From NCBI GenBank assembly GCA_010909725.1, contig JAACMV010000020.1:434001-498000 (forward strand): 64,000 nt of DNA, written 5' to 3'. A program made the translations under genes and the position numbers. This document shows positions 39,667 through 50,202 of the stretch, piece by piece; the stretch's first letter is position 1; every line of letters starts with the position of its first letter. This stretch comes from Picochlorum sp. 'celeri'. Lineage: Eukaryota > Chlorophyta > Trebouxiophyceae. The notes under the pieces were generated by a model. The model had not been told where the DNA came from and did not search any database. It saw only the letters and a program-made list of their open reading frames with translations.

Positions 39667-41085
39667 TCACCTCAAGACACAAGTGATCCCCCGTTTCTCC
39701 AATAAATCAATGTAAGATGTTTTATTGTACATCAGGAGAGACGCTGGTGTGAAAACTCCTCCATGTGCTCCACTGATAGGGTGCTTTATTGATTCTCTCT
39801 CTGTCAAAAGGATCCGTGCTGCTGCAACAATGAAGATGGAACAAGCCACATACCCAGGCTCTGGGCCATCTATCTTCAGCGTCACCTTTTTCCCATCAGA
39901 TTCCTTCCCCTTCCCAATGCACGTCACAGTAAATGATGTCTCTTCAAGCTGCTCTTCAGTAGGTCCCTGATGCGTTAAAATTCCACCGGAAAATATCTTG
40001 GGATATGAAAGCAATACGCTCCTGCCAAATTGATACCTGGCCAGGGATTTGAAAATCGTTCCAAAAAAGGCAAACTGATAGAAACTCTTCTTTGTTGGTA
40101 CACACATATATACTTTACTGTCGAATGATGACAACGATGATTCCTCCTTCTTGTAACCATGGTACATGGTATTCTGACTCCTTTTGATCACCGAAGGGCA
40201 GCTTCCCATAAATGGAATCACATACTGCCCAACTTCTGGATCGAATGTTCCCGGAGATTTCAGTGCTAGAGGAAACTCTGGCTTAGGAAGAGATCCTCGC
40301 TTTTTCGCCGCTTCTTTTCTCAACGAGCGTAATTCCTGGGCTGACCCAAAGCCATGAACTGCACTCTCATAGGTTGGATAATGCAGCGCAAGCCCACTTG
40401 GCCCAGAGTGCAATTGAATAAAAGTCTCTACAGAAGCGCATGATCCAGGAGAAAACTCTCTTGAAACAATATAAGTCCCTATATCTGTTGGAACAGAGTC
40501 AAAACCCATTGCTGATGCAATAATCACCTCTTTTTGAGATGCTTCATCATGAAAATCAAATTCAATCCGTTCCATGAATTCTGGTTCTCCACATACATCT
40601 GCATAATCTGTTTTCGTTTCTAAACACGCTTGTACAACAAGCCTGCCATGGAACCGGAAAGGGCCAACGGCATTTATGAGAACCTTTGTGCTTCTGGTCA
40701 TGTCTCTCAAGGACTCACCATCGTTGCTATCAGCAACAATCACACCGACATCAGCTTCCTGGGCACCGTCATCGACCAAAGCCTTTTTAAGCTCTTCAAG
40801 TCTCTCTCGATTGCGCCCAGCGAGGGCAAATGTTCTGCAGTTGAAAAAACCGTTGCCATCAGTCAGGACAGTGGACAGACCACGTTTCAGATAGCGCTCG
40901 CGAACCCAAGGAGCACACGTGTTATTGCATCACGCACCCATTAAATCCACATAAAACAATTTCTCTCGAAATTCGTTTACCAGTATAGCCTGCAGAGAGG
41001 TGGTTTCGCTGACTTTGGTGGAAACGAAAGACATGAGACACAAAAAAACCGCACCGGTTGCACCGAAAACAGTAATATCAAACAT
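39667..41085 (-). CDS. Saccharopine dehydrogenase-like oxidoreductase (SCCPDH family)
   Basis: NAD(P)-binding protein of the SCCPDH family, found on lipid droplets and membranes in other eukaryotes; reaction unproven. Exons: 41085-41055, 40989-40938, 40834-39667; introns of 65 and 103 bp (GTGCGG...TGCAG and GTGCGT...TGCAG). Total 416 residues. Splicing assembles the Rossmann motif FDITVFGATGYTGKRISREI, then NGTFALAGRNRERLEELKK, which the unspliced frames break up. Further landmarks are INAVGPFRFHG, YADVCGEPEFM and SAMGFDSVPTDIG. A hydrophobic stretch (YVACSIFIVAAARIL) near the C-terminus may be a membrane contact. The ATG lies 25 bp after the stop of the upstream kinase gene on the same strand. 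Confidence 0.88.
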
Positions 41086-41110
41086 GGTTTTCGTGTTACA
41101 ATTTAATTTA

Positions 41111-42988
41111 TCAGGCATTCCTGAGCCTTGCATTCTCCTCTTTCAATTTGGCATTTTCTTCCCTGAGCTCTTGAATTTCAGCTTTGAGTCTGTCATAGTC
41201 AGCAGGACTGTGGAAGCGTTGTCGCTGGTTGAGATAGGCATTCAAAGCTCCATACTTTCCCTTTTCAGCATCTGCTACGGCTGCATTCATCTCTTTGAGA
41301 CTTTCATGCTGCAACTGGGCGCTTTCAAGCAGGTCTTTCAACGCATTGTGTAATACCCCAATGCCTGGTGCCCCTGATGTTGGTGGTGGGATTCTGTCAA
41401 GTGATACATTTGAGGCAAGTTTAGACAACCTCGCCTTTGAATCTTCCTCTTGCTTCTCCACATATAAAAATCTACCTTTGCGCTTTGCTTCCTTGTTCAT
41501 GTCCGGTTCACCGTCATCGATTGTGGAACTGGCAGCAGACATGCCCCCCTTGGAAGACATGGCTTCCTCCATGAGATTCTGCCCATCCAGGACTGGAGGA
41601 CTGAATGGCGGTGGCTCATCCCCCTCATATATCTTGAAACGTCCTTGTTCCTTCATCGACGATTTTTGACTGGAAATGGCTCGTGCAAGGCCACCAGCGC
41701 CTGCGGCAGCGCCTGCGGCAGCAACAGCCCCAACAACCTTTGATGGAGATCCCGCAAGATTCCCTTCCGTTGATGGGGCATGACCCGCTCCGTCATGCTC
41801 CTGAATCGCTTCAAGCCGCTGCTCTCTCTCCGCTGCTTCATTTGCAGCTTTTTTCAGTGCCTCGACATCAAAATTCCAACTGGAGACACCTCTTCGATAC
41901 TCTTGCTGACTGGCCAAAATTTCCTTTTCCTGCTTCTCATTCTTCTGAGCTCCACCACCATGCGCCTGTTTCATCAACTCCACTCTCTGTGGCACAGGTG
42001 GAAGCCCTTCCAGAACATGTCGATGCAAATAATGCGCATCGTGCGCTGTCTTGAAAAACTTGTGCTCCAGCAACTGTGCTGCTGTCGGTCTCTCAGAGGG
42101 CTTTTTAATCAAGCATTTCGCCACAATATCCCGCATTGCTTTTGAAAAATGCTTCTTCGAATCCGGAGACTGATCCAACGTGGGTGGTGGATTATTTAAC
42201 GTCATCATCAATACCTTCATCGGCGGCAACTTTGCAAATGGAGCATGACCATGCGCCAACTCCAACAATGTAATACCAAACGACCATATATCAGCTCTCC
42301 AATCATACCCTCTCTCGGGCTCCATCACCTCGGGAGCCATCCAACACGGCGTCCCAACAAACGTCTTCCTAGACATCAATCTATTTCCCCAAGAACCTCC
42401 GCGCTCCAATTGCGCAGCCACACCAAAATCTGCAAGCATGACATGCCCATCCCAATCCAGCAAGATATTTCCCGCCTTGATATCCCTATGAATAATTCCA
42501 TTCTTATGCAAATAATCCAACGCTTTCAACACACTCTTCATAATAGTAGCAATGGCTGGCTCCTCCAATCCATCAGCGTACTTGAACCTCATGATGTTCA
42601 ACACAGACCCACCATGAATATACGGCATCACCATCCACAAATTATTCTCATGAACAAAAGAACAGTACAACGGTAACAAATTAGGATGATTCAGAGTCTT
42701 CATTGTATGCGCCTCTTGCACAATTTCATCCATACTGCAGTTCAAATTCTCCAAGTCCAAATTCTTAATGGCAACCTCTTCACCCGTCGACTTGACCACT
42801 GCCCTCCACACCGTCGCAGACACCCCCTTCCCACACTCCTCCACCAACTCGTACCCATCCGCCGTTTTTGGATACTCTTTACGCCCATGAACCCCAGACG
42901 TGTGATATCCTCCAGTTCCAGACGCCATGCCACTGAGCTGACCCCTCGATCTATTCACTGCCATGACATTAAAACGCGTGTTATCCAT
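41111..42988 (-). CDS. STE20-type protein kinase (OSR1/SPAK/BLUS1-like)
   Basis: 625-residue Ser/Thr kinase, intron-free. The kinase domain spans ~residues 40-315: glycine loop CGKGVSATVWRA, VAIK lysine, YIHGGSVLNIMRFKY after the hinge, catalytic loop HRDIKAGNILLD, DFGVAAQL, activation-segment GTPCWMAPEVM, then DIWSFGITLLEL. The hinge and helix-D wording is that of the OSR1/SPAK group and plant BLUS1/SIK-like kinases. A low-complexity Ala/Gly/Ser region follows (a PF2-type docking domain is not obvious), then a C-terminal coiled coil ending KAEIQELREENAKLKEENAR. The role is unknown here; relatives act in osmotic or blue-light signalling. It precedes the SCCPDH gene by 25 bp, same strand. Confidence 0.85.
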   Translation of the reverse strand: MDNTRFNVMAVNRSRGQLSGMASGTGGYHTSGVHGRKEYPKTADGYELVEECGKGVSATVWRAVVKSTGEEVAIKNLDLENLNCSMDEIVQEAHTMKTLNHPNLLPLYCSFVHENNLWMVMPYIHGGSVLNIMRFKYADGLEEPAIATIMKSVLKALDYLHKNGIIHRDIKAGNILLDWDGHVMLADFGVAAQLERGGSWGNRLMSRKTFVGTPCWMAPEVMEPERGYDWRADIWSFGITLLELAHGHAPFAKLPPMKVLMMTLNNPPPTLDQSPDSKKHFSKAMRDIVAKCLIKKPSERPTAAQLLEHKFFKTAHDAHYLHRHVLEGLPPVPQRVELMKQAHGGGAQKNEKQEKEILASQQEYRRGVSSWNFDVEALKKAANEAAEREQRLEAIQEHDGAGHAPSTEGNLAGSPSKVVGAVAAAGAAAGAGGLARAISSQKSSMKEQGRFKIYEGDEPPPFSPPVLDGQNLMEEAMSSKGGMSAASSTIDDGEPDMNKEAKRKGRFLYVEKQEEDSKARLSKLASNVSLDRIPPPTSGAPGIGVLHNALKDLLESAQLQHESLKEMNAAVADAEKGKYGALNAYLNQRQRFHSPADYDRLKAEIQELREENAKLKEENARLRNA

Positions 42989-43527
42989 ACTTTTGTCCGT
43001 TTATATCGACTTAACGTTACGTATAGGTATATAACTAATACATTCTACACAAATGTATGCGTCAGAGGCTTTTCTATCGTCCAAATAAAATGTTGCTGTG
43101 GGTTTCTATGGCTCGGAGCACTGAATACAACGCGTATCCTATTCGGTTACCCAGTCATACAATTAGAATTTGTAAATTATTGGTACAATGCTATGCTCAT
43201 GGCAGGCGACAGTCCACGTATCATATCAAAACCAGGGCCCTGAGATGCTGACGGAAGGTTATTTTAATGTTCTATTCACAGAGTTCCGTACTTGGGATTT
43301 AAAACCTTATCGCCAGGTTGGCTCAGGTGCGTCAATCTGGATTTGGGAACGCTCTTGCGTCCTCACTATTTTGTTTATTTTACACTCGCATTAATAACAT
43401 GGGTTTACTTATGACACATCGCATCAGGTATGGGAATACAAAGACCCTCATCGGGTCTTTTTGTGTTGAATCACTCCAGACATGTCGTTGCTCATGGGAC
43501 CGTATCGTATGCTGCAGTCAGCCAACA
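42989..43527. other. Divergent intergenic region
   Basis: Lies between the kinase and the AGPase gene. It is AT-rich next to the kinase start (GTATATAACTAATAC near 43026-43041), possibly its core promoter. CAGGGCCCTG (about 43228-43237) is a perfect 10-bp palindrome. The AGPase frame is open through 43318-43527 with an ATG at 43399, so part may be coding if that start is used. Confidence 0.4.
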
Positions 43528-45063
43528 ATGTCCATGGGACATGCTTCTACACATAGACCAAGGTTGGTTTTACCATCCTCTGCCTCTGGGTTTGCTGGCG
43601 CACGCCAGAGTTTGTTGATGAAGAAGAGGGTTGTTTCTGAGAAGAACAAGACACAGCGTGTGTGTGCCTCCGCCGAGGTGGTTCGTAACGATAAGGGAGA
43701 GATTGTACAGAAAGGTTCTCCTCTTGTGATGCCAGAGGGTGGTAGGAATCAGACAAACAGTGTCCTTGCTGTCATCTTGGGAGGTGGAGCTGGAACGAGG
43801 TTGTACCCATTGACCAAGAATAGGGCAAAGCCAGCTGTGCCTATTGGGGGGGCATACAGGTTGATTGATGTTCCAATGTCCAACTGTATCAACTCTGGTA
43901 TGTCTAAGATTTATATTCTGACTCAGTTCAATTCTACGTCGCTGAATAGGCATCTTGCCAAGACGTACAATTTTGGTGCTGGTGGCGTCAGGTTTGGTGG
44001 GGAAGGATTCGTCGAGGTTCTGGCTGCTACTCAGACTCCTACCGATAAGGAATGGTTCCAAGGTACAGCTGATGCTGTGCGTCAGTATTCTTGGTTGTTT
44101 GAGGATATTAAGAATAGGAGTGTGGAGGATATTGTCATCTTGTCGGGAGATCACTTGTATAGAATGGACTATATGAGGTTTGTGGACCACCATAGGGCGA
44201 CCAATGCAGATGTCACCATTGGATGTCTTCCAATGGATGATGAACGAGCATCTGATTTCGGATTGATGAAGATTGATGACCAGGGAAGGATTATTGAGTT
44301 TGCTGAGAAGCCAAAGGGTGATGCATTGAAGGCCATGGCTGTGGATACGACCGTGTTGGGATTGGATGACAAGGCAGCGGCATTGAATCCATATATTGCA
44401 TCCATGGGTATTTATGTGTTCAAGAAGTCTGCCATGTTCGAGTTGTTGAGGCAGCATCCAGAGATGAATGATTTTGGTGGGGAAATCATCCCACTTGCAG
44501 CTGCTGATTACAATGTTCAGGCATTCTTGTTTAACGACTATTGGGAGGATATTGGAACCATCAAGTCTTTCTTCCATGCAAACTTGGCATTGACAGCAAA
44601 TCCTCCAAAGTTTGAGTTCCATAATCCAGAAGGACCAATTTACACATCACCACGTTTCTTGCCACCTGCCAAGGTGATTCAGTCTGAACTCACTGATGCT
44701 ATTGTGAGTCATGGAGCCATGGTGAAGAACTCTAAAATTAAGCATTCTATTATTGGATTGAGGTCTCGTGTTGGAGTTGATACCACCATTGAGGACACAA
44801 TGATTATGGGAGCCGATTATTACGAGAGTGATGAGCAGCGCAAGTTGTTGGAGTCTCAGGGCAAGGTGCCAATTGGTATTGGTGCAGGAACGACATTGAA
44901 GAATGTTATTGTGGATAAGAATGCTAGAATCGGAAAGAATTGCACCATTGTGAACAGAGAGAATGTGCAAGAGGCATCCAAGGAAGAGGATGGGTACTAT
45001 ATTAGAGATGGCATTGTTGTCGTCCTGAGAAATGGTACTATTCCAGACAACACCATCATATAA
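43528..45063 (+). CDS. ADP-glucose pyrophosphorylase, small (catalytic) subunit, plastid
   Basis: Makes ADP-glucose from glucose-1-phosphate and ATP, the committed step of starch synthesis in the plastid. About 511 residues from ATG 43528; the frame is open to an ATG at 43399. The first ~50 residues ([20 protein letters not shown]...) are transit-like. The catalytic core is complete: [52 protein letters not shown] and [11 protein letters not shown]. The C-terminal left-handed beta-helix ends in DNTII. The order of motifs and the ending fit the small subunit better than the large. The land-plant cysteine (QTCLDP) that makes the redox-controlled intersubunit disulfide is absent: the position reads [10 protein letters not shown]. 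Confidence 0.93.
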   Translation: MSMGHASTHRPRLVLPSSASGFAGARQSLLMKKRVVSEKNKTQRVCASAEVVRNDKGEIVQKGSPLVMPEGGRNQTNSVLAVILGGGAGTRLYPLTKNRAKPAVPIGGAYRLIDVPMSNCINSGMSKIYILTQFNSTSLNRHLAKTYNFGAGGVRFGGEGFVEVLAATQTPTDKEWFQGTADAVRQYSWLFEDIKNRSVEDIVILSGDHLYRMDYMRFVDHHRATNADVTIGCLPMDDERASDFGLMKIDDQGRIIEFAEKPKGDALKAMAVDTTVLGLDDKAAALNPYIASMGIYVFKKSAMFELLRQHPEMNDFGGEIIPLAAADYNVQAFLFNDYWEDIGTIKSFFHANLALTANPPKFEFHNPEGPIYTSPRFLPPAKVIQSELTDAIVSHGAMVKNSKIKHSIIGLRSRVGVDTTIEDTMIMGADYYESDEQRKLLESQGKVPIGIGAGTTLKNVIVDKNARIGKNCTIVNRENVQEASKEEDGYYIRDGIVVVLRNGTIPDNTII

Positions 45064-45333
45064 GTTTTCTCACAGTTGTGTAGGACAGAATGCATGCGGT
45101 ACATGGCAACCAGGTTTTCCCTCCATGACTGTGCACGTGTGCAGAGTCTACTCTTCCGGTTTTCACATCTGCCAAAAATGCATGCACAGTTTTTTGTTTC
45201 CAATCAGACGTCAATTTCGTCTTTAGGCAATGAAAGAGCATTTATTTTGTAAGAATGTCAATCTATGCATATTGTTTACAGGCACGTCTTTGTATCCATT
45301 CGTCATCAATTCTGAACATGAATTGTCACTTAA

Positions 45334-45722
45334 CTAAGGAGCCTTGGTTTTCAAAGCTAAAGCATGCAAGCCTTGATCAAATTCTTCCGACAGTAGATCG
45401 TACACCATGCGATGCTGTTGGACTAAACTCTTGCCAGCGAATGCACTCGATTCTATGGACACGTTGAAATGTGTCTCGGCATTTGGGTCTTTACTTGGGT
45501 TTCCAGCGTGCCCAGCGTGTTTTGCCGAGTCGTTCCGTATCGTGAGGGCAGATGGCTTCAATGCGTTGTGAATTTTTCTGCAAAATACAAATATCGTCAT
45601 GTGTTGAGCATTTTGCCGATTATTGTTCAGACAAGTACTTGCGTTTCAATTGATTGCTGAATGGGCCCAGGACTCATACTCGACTTTGCGGACGAAATTG
45701 CTCGAATTATGAGTCGATTCAT
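45334..45722 (-). CDS. BolA-like protein, probably mitochondrial (BOLA1 type)
   Basis: Small partner of monothiol glutaredoxins in Fe-S cluster handling. Exon 1 is 45722-45643 and exon 2 45577-45334, separated by a 65-bp intron (45642-45578) with a GC donor (GCAAGT) and TTTGCAG acceptor, phase 2. Total 107 residues. The N-terminus (MNRLIIRAISSAKSSM) is a mitochondrial-type presequence. Splicing gives GPIQQSIETKIHNALKP, which matches the BolA opening (GP-x4-I-x-TKL-x2-AL-x-P) in length and register. The core contains DSAKHAGHAGNP, ETHFNVSIES, FAGKSLVQQHRMVYDLL and GLHALALKTKAP. No GT donor gives the required phase. An alternative is an 88-residue unspliced form from the ATG at 45600. The formin-like gene ends 54 bp upstream, same strand. 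Confidence 0.85.
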
Positions 45723-45776
45723 CTCAAACAACAATTTTCAGGTATTATGTATTACATCAGTCAGTCATTTGATCAT

Positions 45777-48700
45777 TTACATCTTGAAACCCCACATTTG
45801 CATCCTTTCAGCTGCCAAGGCTGCATTCTCTTTTGAACTTTGCAGCGCATCATCCCGGCTTAAACGCAACCCTGTTGGTCCAAGGCTATCAATATCGCAC
45901 TGTTCACCAGGCTCTTCATTTTGTCCTTTTGGAAGCGACGCTTCCCAGTAGGCATCCGCATCTTCTTCCGGTATGATGTCTGGATTGGAGCAAGGGTGGA
46001 CTTGGGGTGACAAGGCATGAGATGGGCCTGCCATGAAGACTGGTTTGGTGGTCTGCTTTTGCCAAGAGGATTTACTCTCACGCACTTCGCTATCCTTCCA
46101 CTTTGGTGCTTCGTAATATTTGTGCCCTGAGTTGGTGTTCTGGGTATGAGATTGTTGCCAGCCAATACTATCTTTGACCGATAGTTTAATAGACGAGTGT
46201 TTTGGCCCTGTCTTGTTATCCAGACTCTGCTGCTGTACAGTGTCTCCCGTACTTTTAGCACTGTTTGTATGTGATGTTGAGTTGGAGCGCATATTTGACT
46301 GAAGGGATCGAGCAATAGTCTGTGGCGATATTCCATGTGAGACTGTTTGTGAGACTGTTACTCCCATGCCCAAAGGTGCTGGAATAATTGGCTCTAGGAG
46401 CGCTTTCCTGTTCTCATTTCTCGCCATGTTTCTATATTTTTCATTTTCTTTTGCTCGAAGTTCCTTGGCGGCGTGGTCATCGAAAATTTGCGTGTTTCCA
46501 CCACGGACACCTCTGGCTAATGGACCAGTGGGTGTATTTCCAGAATTGGCGATGATTGCTGATAAAATCTTGTCCAAGTCAAGGTTGTTTGTATCAATAT
46601 GAAGTCCAGATTGTTTATCTGCTTCTAGAGATGAGAATTTCGGAAGGCTTTTTCTGATGACTTCACCCAATGCTTTGACTGCTCTTGTCTGCTCGGGTGT
46701 CAGAGACAGTGTCTCTGCTTGCTTCTTTAGGGACACAACACTCTTGCTTGCAACTGTATTTTCTCTTTCTTGCGAATCAGACTTTGAAGATGACTCTTTT
46801 ATTGGACTCGATGCAGCCGATTGAGACTGCTCTCTGGCCTTTCGTACTCTATCTGCATTGGCCAAGAGTTGAGCTGCCAGCCCAACATCAATGACAGACG
46901 ATATGTCTGCCTTGACGGCGCTTTCGTCCACCTTTTGTTCTGTATCTACAACTTCTACGGGCTCAGAGATGGCTGGAGCAGGCTCTGCTGTATCAGCATC
47001 CTCATCTTCCTTCTGTGATTCCTGTCCATCCATTTCATCTGCCTCTTTCTCACGTATTTCAGTGGCACCTTCTTCTTGCCCAAGTGACTCTTCCTTTGGC
47101 TCAATGTCTTTGTTTTCCTCACGTGAAGCCGATGTTTCTTCAATGGCGACTACATCGTCTTCTGAAGTGGCAATTTCCTCAATTGTGCATTTCTGCGATT
47201 GAGGAGAGCTCATTTCACATATTTGATCGTCTTCCTCGGGTATGTCCTCTTCTTTTTCTTCCTTTGGATTGACCTTTGAGCTTGGGATTGGCGAGCGTAG
47301 GTCGATACTATTGATCAATGCCCTGGATGACTGCAAAAGTTTTCTCACTGGGGTGGACAATTCATCACCAGACACAGGAGCATTGCTTTCCCCACTGCAT
47401 TCGTCACTTTGTTTTTCTTCCTCCTCTTCTTCCACCTCCATGGCATCGTCGATCGGCGCTCTTTTCTTTTTACTTGACAATATGAGTTCCTCAACAGATA
47501 TTCGCGATGTTGCCTGTACACTGTCCTTGCCAGCACTTGAGATGTGTGAAAGCTCTTGCTCATGCTTCTTCTTTGCCGTCAATTTTTCTTCCTGGCACTT
47601 GGATTTTGTGAGGAATCCTACACGTACATTCTCTAAATGCGCATTGTTCAGCTCATCTGAAAAGTCGATGATGGCCAAGAAAAGATCCGGAGACTGTTGA
47701 ACTGTAGAAGGGTCAATTCCGGCATCCAACATGCTACCAAAGAATTCAGCCTCCGTCTCCGCGACGATTGCTTCGGTAGAAGAGAATCTCTTGATTGCCG
47801 AGTCAATTTTCCTTTCAACACACGCATATCCTGGTTCGTCTCGCCGCCATGCTCCATCAGCTTCGTCCAAACCATCCCTCAACTGCTTCAGCTCAAACTT
47901 GATGTCAGACAGAGCAACCTGGCTGGCGGACGCACAAGATGGCATATCTTTGGCAATGTTGGGAACTTTGACGGATCCAGATGCTTCTGATATGCGAGCT
48001 GCGACAAAATGAATCATAGATCCCTTGGGACTGTATGGCATACTCTTGAGTTTGCCCAACACATTGATGTCCAATGCTCTGGGACTCTTGCCCAATGCCT
48101 CACACTCGTTGAGTATGATTTTGATAGCTAATTGCAGTTTTGCTGACTTTTGAATTTCTTGACATGCACGCGATATACCATTAGCCGCATCCTGGGCAAC
48201 AATGCATCTCATATCCAAATCGGCAAGGAAGCAGCACGCCTCTAATTTGCCGTGCACGTTTTCAATATTCAGCAGTTCAAGCATAAACTCTTCAGCTTCA
48301 TTTGATCCCCCAAGGTGATCAATAGACTGCAGCTTTTGACGCTCCTCAAGAGTCGGAAGGCATGAAAGAATCTTGTCAACATGAGCCTCATCAAACGACT
48401 GCATAACACTCATGTCATTTCCTAGAGCTACATTCTTAATCATATCGGCCAACTCCATGCCAGTAACATCCAGTTCACTGAATATTTTGGTAATATCATT
48501 GACCCTGTTTTCATTCAGAACAGGACGGTGCCGAGAAGAGACTCTTACACTGCTTGCAACCTACAACCAAAACATCACCCCATTGAGATACAGAGACGTG
48601 CCTAACAAAACACATGAGAAACATACCTGTACTTCTCTTGTAGAATGATCAGGGTTCTTTGACTTTGTCATACTCAAACGCTCCCATACATTCCTAGGAG

Positions 48701-49646
48701 TACTATGATTGAGTCCTGTTGCTCTAGAGGCTGAAGCACGGCCTTGCTTCACTTTTGACACTGATGAAGCCACAGTCTCCTCGAGTTTCCCTTCGTTACT
48801 CACCCTAAATTCGACTGCTTCATCCATGTCAACATTCTCAGAGCTGAAGGACTCATCGTCACAAACACTTGGAGAATCCCCATGGGCTTGCTCCCCACTG
48901 ATCAACAAGTATGAAACTGCATGGTATTTTTGGGTTTTCACATCAGATATATGGCCCATGCAGCTAATCCGCAAAAATCTGTCGACGAGAACATCTTGTC
49001 CCAGATGAAACACGTGTTTCAGCTGCTTGAGGGACTTTTTCTGCAGTGAGACTTTTCCAAGGGCTTTAAACGCTGCAGTAGCTTTGGGAGCATGCTCAAA
49101 TAGCAGCCCGGCAGGAACACAATCTCCCTCAGCAAATGTAATACGGATAGTAACGTTATTAGAGCGCTTCCAGTTTAACTTGAGCGTACAAGAACTCTTC
49201 ACAGAGGAACTCTTGAAAGGACGAGTCTTCCACACACACCCACTTAAATTCTTTCGATTCTTTTCGCTCTCTTTAATCAATTCTTTGGCACCTTGACCAC
49301 TCGCCGTCACCAAACCTTGAACAATAGATGGTTGTGCAGCCTTCTCCTTCTTCTCGCCCGCACCCTGTCTCAACTTTTCATCTACAGACGACCGAAGTTG
49401 ATTCCGAAGAGCATTCAATCTCTCATCATATGCCTCCAGCTGCTGTTGCAAATGATTCGTGGCAATATCCACACTCGTTGGTACATACTCTGTAGGAACT
49501 GACGCATGCTTCGAATACCCACCCCCAGAGTACAGAGTTGAAGAGACACCTGGAGTTCTACCTTTCCCAGCATCGCTACCATGCCTTGCCCCATTATTCG
49601 CTTTAGCCAAAGCTCTACGCTTTTCCAATGTCTCAGAATACTGCAT
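45777..49646 (-). CDS. Formin-like protein with FH2 domain but no FH1 segment
   Basis: Actin-nucleating formins carry a proline-rich FH1 before the FH2 domain. Exon 1 is 49646-48627, intron 48626-48561 (66 bp, GTATGT...TTGTAG, phase 0), exon 2 48560-45777; 1,267 residues. The FH2 region (~residues 345-570) starts by RPVLNENRVNDITKIFSELD and includes VDKILSCLPTLEERQKLQ, EEFMLELLNIENVHGKLE and SRACQEIQKSAKLQLAIKII. The first ~340 residues contain a coiled coil (LQQQLEAYDERLNALRNQL) and a C2-like or unknown beta-rich part, without any run of prolines. After the FH2 comes ~650 residues of acidic, Ser/Glu-rich, mostly disordered tail. Without FH1 it probably cannot feed profilin-actin in the usual way. 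Family match is moderate; the C-terminal half is unrecognised. Confidence 0.7.
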
Positions 49647-50202
49647 GATACTCTTCAGCGTAAACAGAGTGTTGAAATAGAAGAAGAGACTCGATATCCA
49701 CGTACCGATTTTCTGACACCTGTCTGTGACAGACGAGAATACCCTGTATTCTCTTTATCAACAGATACAACCATTTAACCAATGCTTAATAGTCAAATTA
49801 TGAATCAGAAGGGCACTGCAGTGTCATATACCACTGGGCAAGTGCGTGACAATGCCCGTTCGTTGGTTGGTCGTTTGTTCGTCCTCACGCTCGGCGCCAC
49901 GAGCCAACTTTCCTGTCTAAGTCAGATATAGATGAATACGGACTATTTTTTGTACTATGTTAGAGCATACGTGGGCAAAATCACCTTGTTTGTTTGTCAT
50001 CGCATTCCCAACGGCAACGTGAAGGCGCCTTCTTAGTTGTCCAAAGTAGTTCGGGAATCGCATTTTGGGCGCCACCCTTGTAACCCTGAGAAGCCTCCTT
50101 CGAATCTGATCACGCTACGTGTTTGAATCCCCAGTCCTGTAAAACGAAAAGAACCATTCTTTATCAAATGTAATTGAATTTTACGTCACTTTTGAAGGAA
50201 AG
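49647..50202. other. Divergent intergenic region with GGCGCC motifs
   Basis: Between the formin-like gene and the secreted hydrolase. Contains GGCGCC three times, including the palindrome GAAGGCGCCTTC near 50020-50033 and TTTTGGGCGCCAC near 50063-50075. The reverse complement of the latter, GTGGCGCCCAAAA, occurs again near 55433, upstream of the U-box gene. No gene or RNA is supported. Confidence 0.4.

Noticed and set aside
49800..50160. Possible tRNA suggested by TTCGAATC-like strings
   Set aside because: No acceptor stem or D-arm could be paired around them; the same applies to similar strings elsewhere.
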